Notes: generated by a model not told the origin, from the letters alone. Counted from the stretch's first letter, positions 16,858 to 24,756 are shown. The stretch: 51,600 nt of DNA from Ruminococcus sp. (GCA_017462565.1 JAFTQW010000039.1:1-51600); one strand, 5' to 3'. Translations and numbers: made by a program.

Positions 16858-17415
16858 ATGAGAGTTATTACAGGTATTGCAAGAGGAAGAAAACTTGTTG
16901 CTCCGGAGGGATATGATGTCCGTCCGACTGCCGATAAGGTTAAAGAAGGTATTTTTTCCGCTATTCAGTTTCAGCTCGGGGACGCTTATGTTCTCGATCT
17001 TTTTGCCGGAAGCGGTCAGATGGGAATAGAGGCGCTCAGCCGAGGGGCTAAACGTGCGGTTTTTGTAGACAGCTCGCAGCGTTCCATAAGATGCGTAAAT
17101 GAAAATCTGCGCAATACCGGCTTTGAGAGACAGTCGGAGGTAATTTCACGTGACAGCTATGATTTCATAAAGCTGACACGCCTGGCTTTCGATATAATAA
17201 TTCTCGATCCTCCTTACAGGCACGATCATATAGCGAATATTCTTCCGATAGCGGCAAGAAAGCTTAAAGAAAACGGCTGTATTATATGCGAATATGAAGC
17301 CGAAGCCGAGGAACCGGCTGTTCCGGAAGGACTTGTTCTGAGAAAAACATACCGTTACGGCAAAATCAACGTGACTATTTTTGAAAAGCCGTCGGACGAG
17401 GGGGCAGAGGAATGA
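16858..17415 (+). CDS. rsmD: 16S rRNA (guanine966-N2)-methyltransferase
   Basis: RsmD methylates G966 of 16S rRNA using S-adenosylmethionine. The 185-residue product has the family start MRVITGIARGRKL, the RPTADKVKEGIFS segment, the SAM-binding VLDLFAGSGQMGIEALSRGA (about 45-64) and the catalytic DPPY at 117-120. AGGAGAAG precedes the ATG. The stop overlaps the coaD start by four bases (ATGA), a conserved arrangement in Firmicutes. Its transcript probably begins with the hairpin element at 16624-16782. Confidence 0.95.
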   Translation: MRVITGIARGRKLVAPEGYDVRPTADKVKEGIFSAIQFQLGDAYVLDLFAGSGQMGIEALSRGAKRAVFVDSSQRSIRCVNENLRNTGFERQSEVISRDSYDFIKLTRLAFDIIILDPPYRHDHIANILPIAARKLKENGCIICEYEAEAEEPAVPEGLVLRKTYRYGKINVTIFEKPSDEGAEE

Positions 17416-17903
17416 GAAGAATTGCGGTTTGTCCCGGAAGCTTCGATCCAGTCACACTCGGTCATCTTGATATAATCACAAGAGCTTCTAAGCTGTTTGA
17501 CAAGGTGATAGTTCTTATTTCAAAAAATGCCGGAAAGGCTCAGCCGAGCTTTACTCCTACGGAAAGAATGCTTATGATAGAATCGGTCACCCATGACCTT
17601 GATAATGTGGTTATTGACATTCTTGACGGACTTCTTGCGGATTATGTAAGAAATGTCGGCGCAATTGCCATTGTGAAGGGACTTCGTGCGGTAAGCGATT
17701 TTGAATACGAGTTCCAGATGGCTCTTGCAAACAAAAAGCTTTATGCAGGTGCGGAAACGGTTTTTCTTACAACTGCGGCGGAGAATATGTATCTCAGCTC
17801 GAGCGTTGTCAAGCAGATCGCTTATTTTGGCGGCGATATAAGCCATTTCGTTCCCGAAACTATTCTTGATGATATAACACAACGACTTATTAAAGAGAGG
17901 TAA
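17412..17903 (+). CDS. coaD: Phosphopantetheine adenylyltransferase
   Basis: CoaD transfers AMP from ATP to 4'-phosphopantetheine, the penultimate step of coenzyme A synthesis. The 163-residue protein has the nucleotidyltransferase signature AVCPGSFDPVTLGHLD with the (T/H)xGH motif at residues 15-18, the KGLRAVSDFEYEFQMA substrate segment, and the YLSSSVVKQIA motif near the C terminus equivalent to ISSTxVR. It overlaps rsmD by four bases and is followed 5 bases later by a coiled-coil gene. Confidence 0.96.
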   Translation: MRRIAVCPGSFDPVTLGHLDIITRASKLFDKVIVLISKNAGKAQPSFTPTERMLMIESVTHDLDNVVIDILDGLLADYVRNVGAIAIVKGLRAVSDFEYEFQMALANKKLYAGAETVFLTTAAENMYLSSSVVKQIAYFGGDISHFVPETILDDITQRLIKER

Positions 17904-17908
17904 TTTTT

Positions 17909-18418
17909 ATGAGTATTGATGAGATCCTTGAAGAGATGGACGAGCTTCTTGACAAAGCTTCATCCATGCCCTTTGTTGCGCATAAAAAGGTTATAGACGG
18001 CGAGCGCATGAGAGAGCTTATAAACGATGTTCGTCTTCATATGCCCCATGAGCTTAAAGAAGCAAAGAAGATCGAGTTTGACTGTCAGCGTATTCTTAAC
18101 GAAGCAAAGATCAATGCCGAAAGCATTATCAGAAAAGCCGAGGAAAGAGCCGCTCAGATAGTTTCACGTGAGGCTATCGTTGCAGAAGCAAGAAAAAAGG
18201 CTGTCGATATGATAACAAAGGCTCAGGCAGCTTCTAAAAGCTTACAACAGAACGCTGCGGTTTCCGTTGCAAAAATGCTTAACGATACGGAGAATTACTA
18301 TTCAAGAAGCCTTCAGAACATAAAAGCTGTCAAGAGCAAGCTGAGTGCAACTCTTGCGGCTGATAACAAGGCTCTTAAAACAAATGCGCAGAATTCAGCG
18401 TCTGCTGCTAAAAAGTGA
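17909..18418 (+). CDS. Coiled-coil protein of the coaD operon, unknown function
   Basis: The 169-residue protein is almost wholly helical. After an N-terminal part (MSIDEILEEMDELLDKA) comes a long Ala/Glu/Lys coiled coil (about residues 55-150), with a stretch QRILNEAKINAESIIRKAEERAAQIV that resembles F-type ATP synthase subunit b or V-ATPase subunit H/E stalks and DivIVA-like proteins. It lacks a membrane helix, so it is not subunit b itself. Genes of this type often follow coaD in Clostridia. Its role is unknown. GAGAGG precedes the start, and a terminator follows at 18441-18470. Confidence 0.8.
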   Translation: MSIDEILEEMDELLDKASSMPFVAHKKVIDGERMRELINDVRLHMPHELKEAKKIEFDCQRILNEAKINAESIIRKAEERAAQIVSREAIVAEARKKAVDMITKAQAASKSLQQNAAVSVAKMLNDTENYYSRSLQNIKAVKSKLSATLAADNKALKTNAQNSASAAKK

Positions 18419-18440
18419 TAAACGATAACGGAAAAAATAT

Positions 18441-18475
18441 AACCTGAGAAGATTTTGCTCTTCTCAGGTTATTTA
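18441..18475 (+). terminator. Terminator of the rsmD-coaD operon
   Basis: AACCTGAGAAG (18441-18451) is perfectly complementary to CTTCTCAGGTT (18460-18470), with an 8-base loop and a short, interrupted T-rich tail. It lies 22 bases after the coiled-coil gene stop. Confidence 0.75.
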
Positions 18476-18504
18476 TAGATAATTTGAAAATAGGAGCGTT
18501 AAAA

Positions 18505-19068
18505 ATGCTTACACATATTGGCACTAATACAATAGAAACCGAAAGATTAATACTTCGCCGATTTGAGTATACGGATGATAATGCAATGCTGAAAAACTGG
18601 GTTGCTGACGAAAAAATACAGTCCTTATATTCTGAACCTGTATATTCTACTAAAGACGCTGTAAGAGAATTACTTGATAAATACATTGGTTCTTATGAGA
18701 AAAATGACTATTACCGCTGGGCTGTTATTGAGAAAAAATCAGGCGAATGTATAGGACAGATAGCGTATTTCCTTGTGGACAGCAAAAACCATTTTGCGGA
18801 AATTGAATACTGCATTGGTTCTGATTTTCAGTGTAAAGGTTTTGCAACTGAAGCGGCTAAAGCTATAATCGCATACGGATTTGATAAAATAAATCTTCAT
18901 AAAGTTCAGATTTGTACCAAAACCATAAATAAACCTTCCAAACGTGTTATAGAAAAGTGCGGATTTACATATGAGGGAACATTGCGTGATTATTTTTATA
19001 TGGGTGGAGAATATGTTGGCAGATTGTATTTTTCTATCTTAAGAAATGAGTATAGTGGCAAATTATAA
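18505..19068 (+). CDS. GNAT acetyltransferase, RimJ/RimL-like
   Basis: The 187-residue protein starts with the IETERLILRRFEYTDD segment typical of the RimJ/RimL branch of GNAT acetyltransferases. The acetyl-CoA binding region is seen as GSDFQCKGFATEAAKAII, and KVIEKCGF-like sequence (RVIEKCGFTYEGTLRDY) ends the domain. The substrate could be a protein N terminus, an amino group of an antibiotic, or another small molecule; the sequence does not decide. The ATG at 18505 is used because TAGGAG lies 8 bases upstream; a longer TTG-start frame has no ribosome site. It converges on the VOC gene with a 7-base gap. Confidence 0.88.
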   Translation: MLTHIGTNTIETERLILRRFEYTDDNAMLKNWVADEKIQSLYSEPVYSTKDAVRELLDKYIGSYEKNDYYRWAVIEKKSGECIGQIAYFLVDSKNHFAEIEYCIGSDFQCKGFATEAAKAIIAYGFDKINLHKVQICTKTINKPSKRVIEKCGFTYEGTLRDYFYMGGEYVGRLYFSILRNEYSGKL

Positions 19069-19075
19069 ACTCTTA

Positions 19076-19477
19076 TTAACGTTCAAAAGGCTTGTTGAAT
19101 GAGCCTATTTCAATTAAATTACCTTCCGGATCGGCTATATAGCAGGTTCTTTGTCCCCAAGGCTCAGTTGTTGGTTTTAAGATAGGCGCTGCACCTTTTG
19201 CAATAGCTTTATCATATTCAATATCTACTTCTTCAAAAGTATCCACATACAATGCGATTTCAAAGTGACCGTTAACGTTCTTAGAATATTCATAATTTCT
19301 GTTTGTCATTTCTTCAAAGTCTTTTCTTCCATAGAGCAAAAATAATGTGCCGTCCTTTATCAGATACACGTTAGATGTATTTTCAACTTCTTTGATTTCA
19401 AAGCCAAGAACATCTCTGTAAAAACGAATCATTTTTTCCATATTATTTACAAATAATCCGAATCCGTCTAATTTCAT
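19076..19477 (-). CDS. VOC-superfamily protein (glyoxalase/bleomycin-resistance fold)
   Basis: The 133-residue protein has two beta-alpha-beta-beta-beta units of the vicinal oxygen chelate fold: FGLFVNNMEKMIRFYRDVLGFEIKEVE at the N terminus and FEIALYVDTFEEVDIEYDKAIAKGA in the second half, ending with the typical YIADPEGNLIEIGSF. The last Glu is a usual metal ligand. The substrate is not known; such single-domain proteins include glyoxalases and antibiotic-binding proteins. The ATG at 19477 has AGGAGG 5 bases upstream and is preferred to longer frames. It is convergent with the GNAT gene and lies downstream of prfB. Confidence 0.88.
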   Translation of the reverse strand: MKLDGFGLFVNNMEKMIRFYRDVLGFEIKEVENTSNVYLIKDGTLFLLYGRKDFEEMTNRNYEYSKNVNGHFEIALYVDTFEEVDIEYDKAIAKGAAPILKPTTEPWGQRTCYIADPEGNLIEIGSFNKPFER

Positions 19478-19495
19478 AAATACCTCCTGTAAATG

Positions 19496-19532
19496 AAAGC
19501 CGCTTTTGAGATATCGCATCAAAAGCGGCTTT
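19496..19532 (-). terminator. Hairpin downstream of prfB
   Basis: AAAGCCGCTTTTGA (19496-19509) is the perfect reverse complement of TCAAAAGCGGCTTT (19519-19532). It lies between prfB and the VOC gene, 15 bases past the prfB stop. The tail has only a short T run, so termination could be partial, with read-through into the VOC gene. Confidence 0.65.
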
Positions 19533-19546
19533 GTAACATTTTTGTT

Positions 19547-20662
19547 TTACTGCAATGTTCCGTGTGAGAGCGATTTCAGGTATGCGTTGATAAAGCCGTC
19601 GATATCGCCGTCCATAACAGCCTGAATATTACCGTTTTCAAAGCCTGTTCTGTGGTCTTTGGCGAGAGTATACGGCATGAAAACGTAGGAGCGGATCTGC
19701 GAGCCCCATGCGATTTCCCGCTGAACTCCCTTGATATCTTCGATTTTTTCAAGATGCTCACGCTCTTTTATCTCAACAAGCTTTGAACGGAGCATTTTCA
19801 TAGCGTAGTCCTTATTCTGATACTGGCTTCGCTGAGTCTGACACGACACAACGATTCCGGTCGGTTTATGAATAAGACGTACTGCGGAACTGGTTTTGTT
19901 TACTTTCTGTCCGCCTGCACCGCTGGAACGGTAAACTTCCATTTCAATATCCTCCGGACGAATATCAACTTCTATAGTATCGTCGATTTCGGGCATGACT
20001 TCGAGAGCTGCAAATGAAGTATGTCGTCTTCCGGATGCGTCGAACGGAGATATGCGGACAAGACGGTGTACTCCCGATTCCGATTTCATATAGCCGTAGG
20101 CGTTGTCTCCCTCGATAAGAATCGAAGCGGATTTCATTCCGGCATCGTCGCCGTCGAGGTAATCCATGAGAGTTACCTTATAATCGTGACGTTCTGCCCA
20201 GTGATTATACATTCTATAAAGCATTTCCGCCCAGTCCTGAGCCTCTGTTCCGCCTGCGCCGGCATGGAAGGTCAGAATAGCGTTAGCGCTGTCGTATTCG
20301 CCTGTGAGAAGAGTTGAGAGCTTTTCGTCCTCAAGCTTGGTTTTGAACGCTTCGGCTTCTGCTTTTATTTCTTCGATGGAACTGTCGTCGTCCTCTTCGA
20401 TAGAAAGCTCGATAAGTGTTATAAGATCCTCAAGACTATCGTTGAGTTTGTTGTATTTTTCGATTTTTCTTTCAAGAGATTTCTGCTCTTTAAGAACCTT
20501 CTGGGAATTTTCAAGATCGTCCCAGAAGCCGTCCTTTGCGGTTTCTTCGCTGAGAGCGGCTACTCTTTCTTTGGCTGTTTTTATATTCAGAACGTCGGCA
20601 AGCTCGGTCATTTCCTTGCGGTATCCGACCATTTCGACTCTGAGATCATCAAGAATAATCAT
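19547..20662 (-). CDS. prfB: Peptide chain release factor 2 (no programmed frameshift)
   Basis: RF2 recognises UGA and UAA stop codons and triggers peptide release. The 371-residue product has the SPF anticodon-like motif at 205-207 and the GGQ catalytic motif at 250-252. The reading frame is continuous from the ATG at 20662, which has AAAGGA nine bases upstream. In most bacteria a UGA near codon 25 forces an autoregulatory +1 frameshift; here the sequence runs through that region (ELADVLNIKTAKERV) with no stop. A promoter lies at 20696-20724 and a hairpin follows the gene. Confidence 0.96.
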   Translation of the reverse strand: MIILDDLRVEMVGYRKEMTELADVLNIKTAKERVAALSEETAKDGFWDDLENSQKVLKEQKSLERKIEKYNKLNDSLEDLITLIELSIEEDDDSSIEEIKAEAEAFKTKLEDEKLSTLLTGEYDSANAILTFHAGAGGTEAQDWAEMLYRMYNHWAERHDYKVTLMDYLDGDDAGMKSASILIEGDNAYGYMKSESGVHRLVRISPFDASGRRHTSFAALEVMPEIDDTIEVDIRPEDIEMEVYRSSGAGGQKVNKTSSAVRLIHKPTGIVVSCQTQRSQYQNKDYAMKMLRSKLVEIKEREHLEKIEDIKGVQREIAWGSQIRSYVFMPYTLAKDHRTGFENGNIQAVMDGDIDGFINAYLKSLSHGTLQ

Positions 20663-20695
20663 AATTTCAAATCCTTTCATAGATACATACATTAT

Positions 20696-20724
20696 ATTTT
20701 ACCACATTTTTTTCCATTCTGCAA
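20696..20724 (-). promoter_or_regulatory. Promoter of prfB
   Basis: On the minus strand TTGCAG (20719-20724) and TAAAAT (20696-20701) are 17 bases apart, 34 bases before the prfB start, giving a short leader with the AAAGGA site. Confidence 0.5.
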
Positions 20725-20898
20725 TGGTTTTGAGAAATTTTTTGAATTTTTCGCTTTTTAGAATTTCTATGTTTAAATTTCAGATTGAATTTATCAAAAT
20801 TTCATATAAGATTTTTACAAAAAAATCAATAACGATTTGTTATTTTTTCCAAAAAATTAATTTTCGGTATATTTTTTCGGAGAATTTTTCATAGAGTG

Positions 20899-20927
20899 TT
20901 GATTTTTTTTTCTTAATCATGTATAAT
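20899..20927 (+). promoter_or_regulatory. Promoter of the repeat-protein/TPR operon
   Basis: TTGATT (20899-20904) and TATAAT (20922-20927) are 17 bases apart. It would give a leader of about 155 bases before the 801-residue repeat-protein gene. The preceding 20725-20895 stretch is AT-rich with nothing else recognised. Confidence 0.6.
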
Positions 20928-20939
20928 ATATATGTATTT

Positions 20940-21089
20940 ATCTGTCTTTGACTGTTTGCGGAATGATTTTTTTGTTTATATTGTCAAGAATTCTGCGTGC
21001 GAAACAGTTTCAGGAGAGTGGGAAATCGGCAAGCCGCTGCCGTAAAGCGGAAGCCGCTGCATCTGTTTGCTGCGGCTATGGAGATTATT
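20940..21089 (+). other. Structured 5' leader of the repeat-protein gene
   Basis: The leader is GC-richer than its surroundings and holds nested complementary segments: AGCCGCTGC (about 21051) with a bulged GCTGCGGCT (about 21069-21077), and CCGC with GCGG inside 21034-21050. The hairpin ends directly before the GGAG ribosome site at 21080. Fragments such as GTGGGAA and GCCGCTGCCGTAA weakly recall parts of a cobalamin riboswitch, but key boxes are missing, so no riboswitch class is assigned. Confidence 0.4.
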
Positions 21090-23495
21090 ATGGATATTAT
21101 ACTCGTAACATCTTCGTTCAACGATGAGGTTCACGGCACTGATGATGAGAAAAAAACCGGATGCGGCATTATTCTTACCAAACCGGAAAACGCATCCAGA
21201 TTCACAAAGGGCGGTAAAATGACCGACCTTAAAGAAATTACTTGCGAAAAATGTAAAGAAAAGCTTGCCAAAAAAATTATCAGAGCCGATAAAAAGGAAA
21301 TGGCAAAGCTCCTCAAAGAAGAGAGAGCAAGAGCTAAAAAGGGCATTGAGGACGAAGGCATTATTCCTTTGGGAAATACTACTGCGAAAATTACAAAAAC
21401 TGAGGAGCAAAAGCGTCAGGAAGAGGAAGAAAGATTAGCCGCTGCTAAAAGAGAAGCAGAAGAGGCTGCAAGAGCCGCAGAGGAGGCTGCTGCAAAGGCT
21501 GCCGCTGAAGAGGCTGAAAGAAAGCGTGCTGCCGAAGAAGCTGAAAGAGCCGAGAGAGAGGCTCGGGAGGCAGCTGAAAAGGCAAAGGCAAATGAGAAGA
21601 TCGCTCTTGATGACGATCTTGCTGAATTTGCTATAGATGTTCCGAAGAAACCTGAAAGCGAACCTGATCTTCAGGATGATTTCCTCGCTCAGTTTGCGAT
21701 TCAGAAGCCGGAAGAAGATACCGTTCCGGGCAAAGAACCGATGATTCAGGACGATTTTCTTGCTCAGTTTGCTATTCCTGTTCCTAAGCAGGATGATGAG
21801 CCGGAGGAGATCGAAGAACCGGAGGAAATGGATGATATTTCTTTCGAGGATATCAATGTTCAGCCTGCTGCAGAGGAAATTTATTCAGAAGAGACTGAAA
21901 ATAAACCTGAAGTCGTTACTGAATCTGAAGATGACGTTATGAAAATGTTTTCTATTGAGCCGTCTTCGGAGCAGAATGAGGTTTCAGGCGGATCGGAGTC
22001 TGTAAGCAGATATGAAAACGATTCGTCCGTTATTGATATTGCTGAGAATGAGATTTCTGCCGTTGAGCCGGAAGAACAGGAACAGCTTGATTTATCCGGA
22101 ATATCGGAGTGGGACGATGTTGTAAACCGTATTTTTGGCGTTCAGACAGAAGTTTCGGAGAACGAAGAATCACATGAATCAATTCCAGCTGAAATGGAAG
22201 AGATTTCTTTACCTAAGATTGACGATATTCCTGTTCCTGAGCCGGAAGAGATTGCCGAGCCTGTAATAGAAGAAATCGCAGATCCCGAGCCGGAAGAGCT
22301 CAACGAGCCTGTAATAGAAGAAATCGCAGCTCCCGAGCCGGAAGAGCTCAACGAGCCTGTAATAGAAGAAATCGCAGTTCCCGAGCCGGAAGAGATTGCC
22401 GAGCCAGTGGTAGAAGAAATCGCAGTTCCCGAGCCGGAAGAGATTGCCAAGCCAGTGATAGAAGAAATCGCAGTTCCCGAGCCGGAAGAGATTACCAAGC
22501 CAGTGATAGAAGAAATCGCAGCTCCCGATCCGGAAGAACTCAACGAGCCTGTAATAGAAGAAATCGCAGTTCCCGAGCCGGAAGAGATTGCCGAGCCAGT
22601 GATAGAAGAAATCGCAGCTCCCGAGCCGGAAGAGCTCAACGAGCCTGTAATAGAAGAAATCGCAGCTCCGAAGCCTGTGGAAAATGTTCAGATTTCGCAG
22701 ACTGCTCCGATAAATACTGTACCTGTTCAGCCGACGCCAGCAGCTCCTGCACCTGCACCCGTTGTACAGCCTGCTGCTCCTGCTCAGAATTCTGCACAGC
22801 CGCAGATCATAAGCGTTCCGCAGTTCGCAGGATATGATATGAACGGTCAGCCTGTTTATACATACGTTCAGATGCAGATGACCGGTCTGGACGCTAATGG
22901 TCAGCCTGTTTTTGTGCCGATAAACGGTCAGCCGCCGATTATGTCCGCACCGCAGATCAACCCTGCTGTTCAGCCGTCAGTTCCTGTACAGCCTGCCGCT
23001 CCGGTTCAGCCTGCCCCAGCACCTGTTCCGCCTGCGCCTGTTAAGCAGCCTGCTTTCAAAGCTGCGAATAACGGTACATATACTCCGCCTACAGCCAATA
23101 TTTCTAAGATTGCCGTTAATCCTCATTCTAAGTCGACTTCTCAGGCTTTTGTTAATGCTATTGCAAGTTCAAAGGATTATGCGAATAAAAATCTTATTGA
23201 AACTCAGGGACTTCGTGCAAACAGTCCTATACTTACTTCCGTTGAGGACGTTCTTTCACAGATGGGCGATGATTCTCTTGCCAAAAAGAAAGCTGCCGAA
23301 CAGAAAAATGTTGTTCCTGTAAATGAGTATAAGGGACCGGTAAAATCTGCTCCTAAAGCTTCTTCGTCCGTTCAGAAAACAGAACCTGCTAAGGATGATA
23401 TAAGATTTATGAGCAAAGCTGATCTTAAAGCTAAAAAGAAACAGGATAAGATTGACGCTAAATTTAAAAAGGATATGGCTAAAAGAGGCTTCTAA
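21090..23495 (+). CDS. 801-residue low-complexity repeat protein, unknown function
   Basis: The order of regions is: a small N-terminal domain (about 1-75) with a CEKCKEKL zinc-knuckle-like CxxC; an Ala/Glu/Arg coiled coil (about 103-172); an acidic region with repeated DDFLAQFAI peptides; nine tandem 16-residue repeats of the type PEPEEIAEPVIEEIA (about 382-525); a Pro/Gln/Ala-rich region with two DxNGQPVxxxV units; and a basic helical tail ending in KKKQDKIDAKFKKDMAKRGF. There is no signal peptide or membrane helix, so it is probably cytoplasmic. The start at 21090 is chosen because GGAG lies 7 bases upstream; longer frames run into the structured leader. It could be a scaffold. No family is recognised. 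Confidence 0.8.
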   Translation: MDIILVTSSFNDEVHGTDDEKKTGCGIILTKPENASRFTKGGKMTDLKEITCEKCKEKLAKKIIRADKKEMAKLLKEERARAKKGIEDEGIIPLGNTTAKITKTEEQKRQEEEERLAAAKREAEEAARAAEEAAAKAAAEEAERKRAAEEAERAEREAREAAEKAKANEKIALDDDLAEFAIDVPKKPESEPDLQDDFLAQFAIQKPEEDTVPGKEPMIQDDFLAQFAIPVPKQDDEPEEIEEPEEMDDISFEDINVQPAAEEIYSEETENKPEVVTESEDDVMKMFSIEPSSEQNEVSGGSESVSRYENDSSVIDIAENEISAVEPEEQEQLDLSGISEWDDVVNRIFGVQTEVSENEESHESIPAEMEEISLPKIDDIPVPEPEEIAEPVIEEIADPEPEELNEPVIEEIAAPEPEELNEPVIEEIAVPEPEEIAEPVVEEIAVPEPEEIAKPVIEEIAVPEPEEITKPVIEEIAAPDPEELNEPVIEEIAVPEPEEIAEPVIEEIAAPEPEELNEPVIEEIAAPKPVENVQISQTAPINTVPVQPTPAAPAPAPVVQPAAPAQNSAQPQIISVPQFAGYDMNGQPVYTYVQMQMTGLDANGQPVFVPINGQPPIMSAPQINPAVQPSVPVQPAAPVQPAPAPVPPAPVKQPAFKAANNGTYTPPTANISKIAVNPHSKSTSQAFVNAIASSKDYANKNLIETQGLRANSPILTSVEDVLSQMGDDSLAKKKAAEQKNVVPVNEYKGPVKSAPKASSSVQKTEPAKDDIRFMSKADLKAKKKQDKIDAKFKKDMAKRGF
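22233..22664 (+). repeat. Nine tandem 48-bp coding repeats
   Basis: Nine in-frame units of 48 bp encode (V/A/D)PEPEE(I/L)(A/N/T)(E/K)PV(I/V)EEIA. Two subtypes are interspersed, one with EEIAEP or EEIAKP and one with EELNEP, and nucleotide identity between units is very high. This suggests recent unequal crossing-over or replication slippage, so copy number may vary between strains. Confidence 0.95.
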
Positions 23496-23525
23496 ACAGA
23501 TAAACTACGAAATGAGGAAATAAAA

Positions 23526-24611
23526 ATGTCATATGATGAGATATACAATGAGCTTAAAAGCAAAATGACCGACGATGCCGAAGCAAATGAAGCGATGCTG
23601 AAAAAGGAAGCCGAGCGTTTTCTCAGAGAGAAAAATAACGTCGGCGTTGAAGCTGCCGGTGCTTTGATAATGGAGAATATGTCCGATGAGAAGCGTGATG
23701 AGATCATGCGTATAACTCATATCGACGGCGTTCGTATGGATAAGCTGTATGAAGAGATAAATAAGCTGGTTAACGAGGGAAAATGTATCGATGCAAAGCC
23801 GCTTGCCGAAAAGCTTTATAAAAAAATCACGGTTGAATTCAAGGAAACCGAAAAGATCAAATACGTTTCTTTCAGAAATCCTTTTGAGGATAATCTATAT
23901 CAGATGCTTTTTAAGCCGGAAAAGGCACTTCACCGCACTCCATTCGATTTTGCTTCGTATATAACCACTTACGCATATATTCTTATTGAAACAGGCTCGC
24001 CGCTTGACGCTATACCGGTTCTTAAAGTAGCTATGGAATATAATCAGGCGGATTGCGGCCCTAAGTTTGAGATGGCGGAGGTTTATAAGCTTCTTCATAA
24101 TAAAAAGAGACTTATTGAGATCACAAGAGAAACGCTCAAAGTTGCTTCTTCTCCGGCTGCGATAGCAAGATGCTATGCTAACGTCGGTTATATCCTTACT
24201 GATTTTCATGAGTTTGAGGATGCTGTCGCTTTCTATACGGCAAGCATTATGATGTTTCCGAATCCGGCTATTCCACATGAAATGCAGCATCTCGCAGACT
24301 TAAAAGGTTCGCCTGTTGCTTATGTGGGTCTTGAAAAGATATTAGAGGTATTTGAAAAATACGATATTAATTTCGGCCCTGATAAAGACGTCGTTTCACT
24401 TGCGGCAGACCTTGCTTCATATTATCTTATGAAAAATGATATCAGCAATGCTCTTCGTGCGCTTAAGCTTACCTACGGTCTTACTCAGGATGATAAGATC
24501 AAGGAAATGATACTTAAGTATGAGCCTGATTCCGCTATTGGACTTTCTTCTTCTAAAAATAACGAAAAAACCAATATTACAAGAACAGTGAATAATAATC
24601 CGGAAGAATAA
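23526..24611 (+). CDS. TPR-like protein downstream of the repeat protein
   Basis: The 361-residue protein is mostly helical with no signal peptide. Helix pairs in the middle and C-terminal half have tetratricopeptide character: YAYILIETGSPLDAIPVLKVAMEYNQ, KFEMAEVYKLLHNKKRLIEIT, ARCYANVGYILTDFHEFEDAVAFYTASI, and LAADLASYYLMKNDISNALRALKLTYG. The N-terminal third (about 1-110) is a separate helical domain. TPRs mediate protein-protein contacts, so this may bind the 801-residue protein encoded 30 bases upstream in the same transcript; that is inference. A GAGG site precedes the ATG. A terminator follows at 24617-24651. Confidence 0.8.
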   Translation: MSYDEIYNELKSKMTDDAEANEAMLKKEAERFLREKNNVGVEAAGALIMENMSDEKRDEIMRITHIDGVRMDKLYEEINKLVNEGKCIDAKPLAEKLYKKITVEFKETEKIKYVSFRNPFEDNLYQMLFKPEKALHRTPFDFASYITTYAYILIETGSPLDAIPVLKVAMEYNQADCGPKFEMAEVYKLLHNKKRLIEITRETLKVASSPAAIARCYANVGYILTDFHEFEDAVAFYTASIMMFPNPAIPHEMQHLADLKGSPVAYVGLEKILEVFEKYDINFGPDKDVVSLAADLASYYLMKNDISNALRALKLTYGLTQDDKIKEMILKYEPDSAIGLSSSKNNEKTNITRTVNNNPEE

Positions 24612-24616
24612 ATATG

Positions 24617-24651
24617 AAAAAAGCCTTTTGCAAAATGCAGAAGGCTTTTTT
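24617..24651 (+). terminator. Terminator after the TPR gene
   Basis: AAAAAAGCCTT (24617-24627) pairs with AAGGCTTTTTT (24641-24651), with further pairing of TGCA near the loop and a T run at the end. Confidence 0.8.
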
Positions 24652-24683
24652 ATAGCTTGAAATGAAAATTTACAATTTATTCA

Positions 24684-24713
24684 TTGACAGGAAATGATGT
24701 CCGGTGATATAAT
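24684..24713 (+). promoter_or_regulatory. Promoter of the marR-ABC exporter operon
   Basis: Consensus TTGACA (24684-24689) and TATAAT (24708-24713) with an 18-base spacer. It runs directly into the palindromic operator at 24715, so repressor binding would block the start site. Confidence 0.75.
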
Positions 24714-24714
24714 G

Positions 24715-24756
24715 TTAAACAGCTAATGATTAAACGTTTAATTGTTAGCTGTTTAA
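24715..24756. promoter_or_regulatory. 42-bp palindromic operator, probably for the MarR regulator
   Basis: TTAAACAGCTAA, three bases, TTAAACGTTTAA, three bases, TTAGCTGTTTAA. The two outer arms are perfect reverse complements and the central 12 bp is itself a palindrome; only one pair of the six spacer bases departs from symmetry. It spans the expected transcription start of the operon. Confidence 0.8.

Noticed and set aside
20985-21080. Cobalamin riboswitch
   Set aside because: Some short pieces resemble it, but the conserved GGTGxAA and B12-box sequences are not found and the downstream gene has no cobalamin link.
22142-22639. Ser/Gly-rich open frame opposite the 48-bp repeats
   Set aside because: It is the antisense translation of the tandem repeats in a real gene; no start signal supports it.
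22233-22664. CRISPR-like regular repeats
   Set aside because: The 48-bp units are contiguous, in frame and have no spacers; they encode a 16-residue protein repeat.
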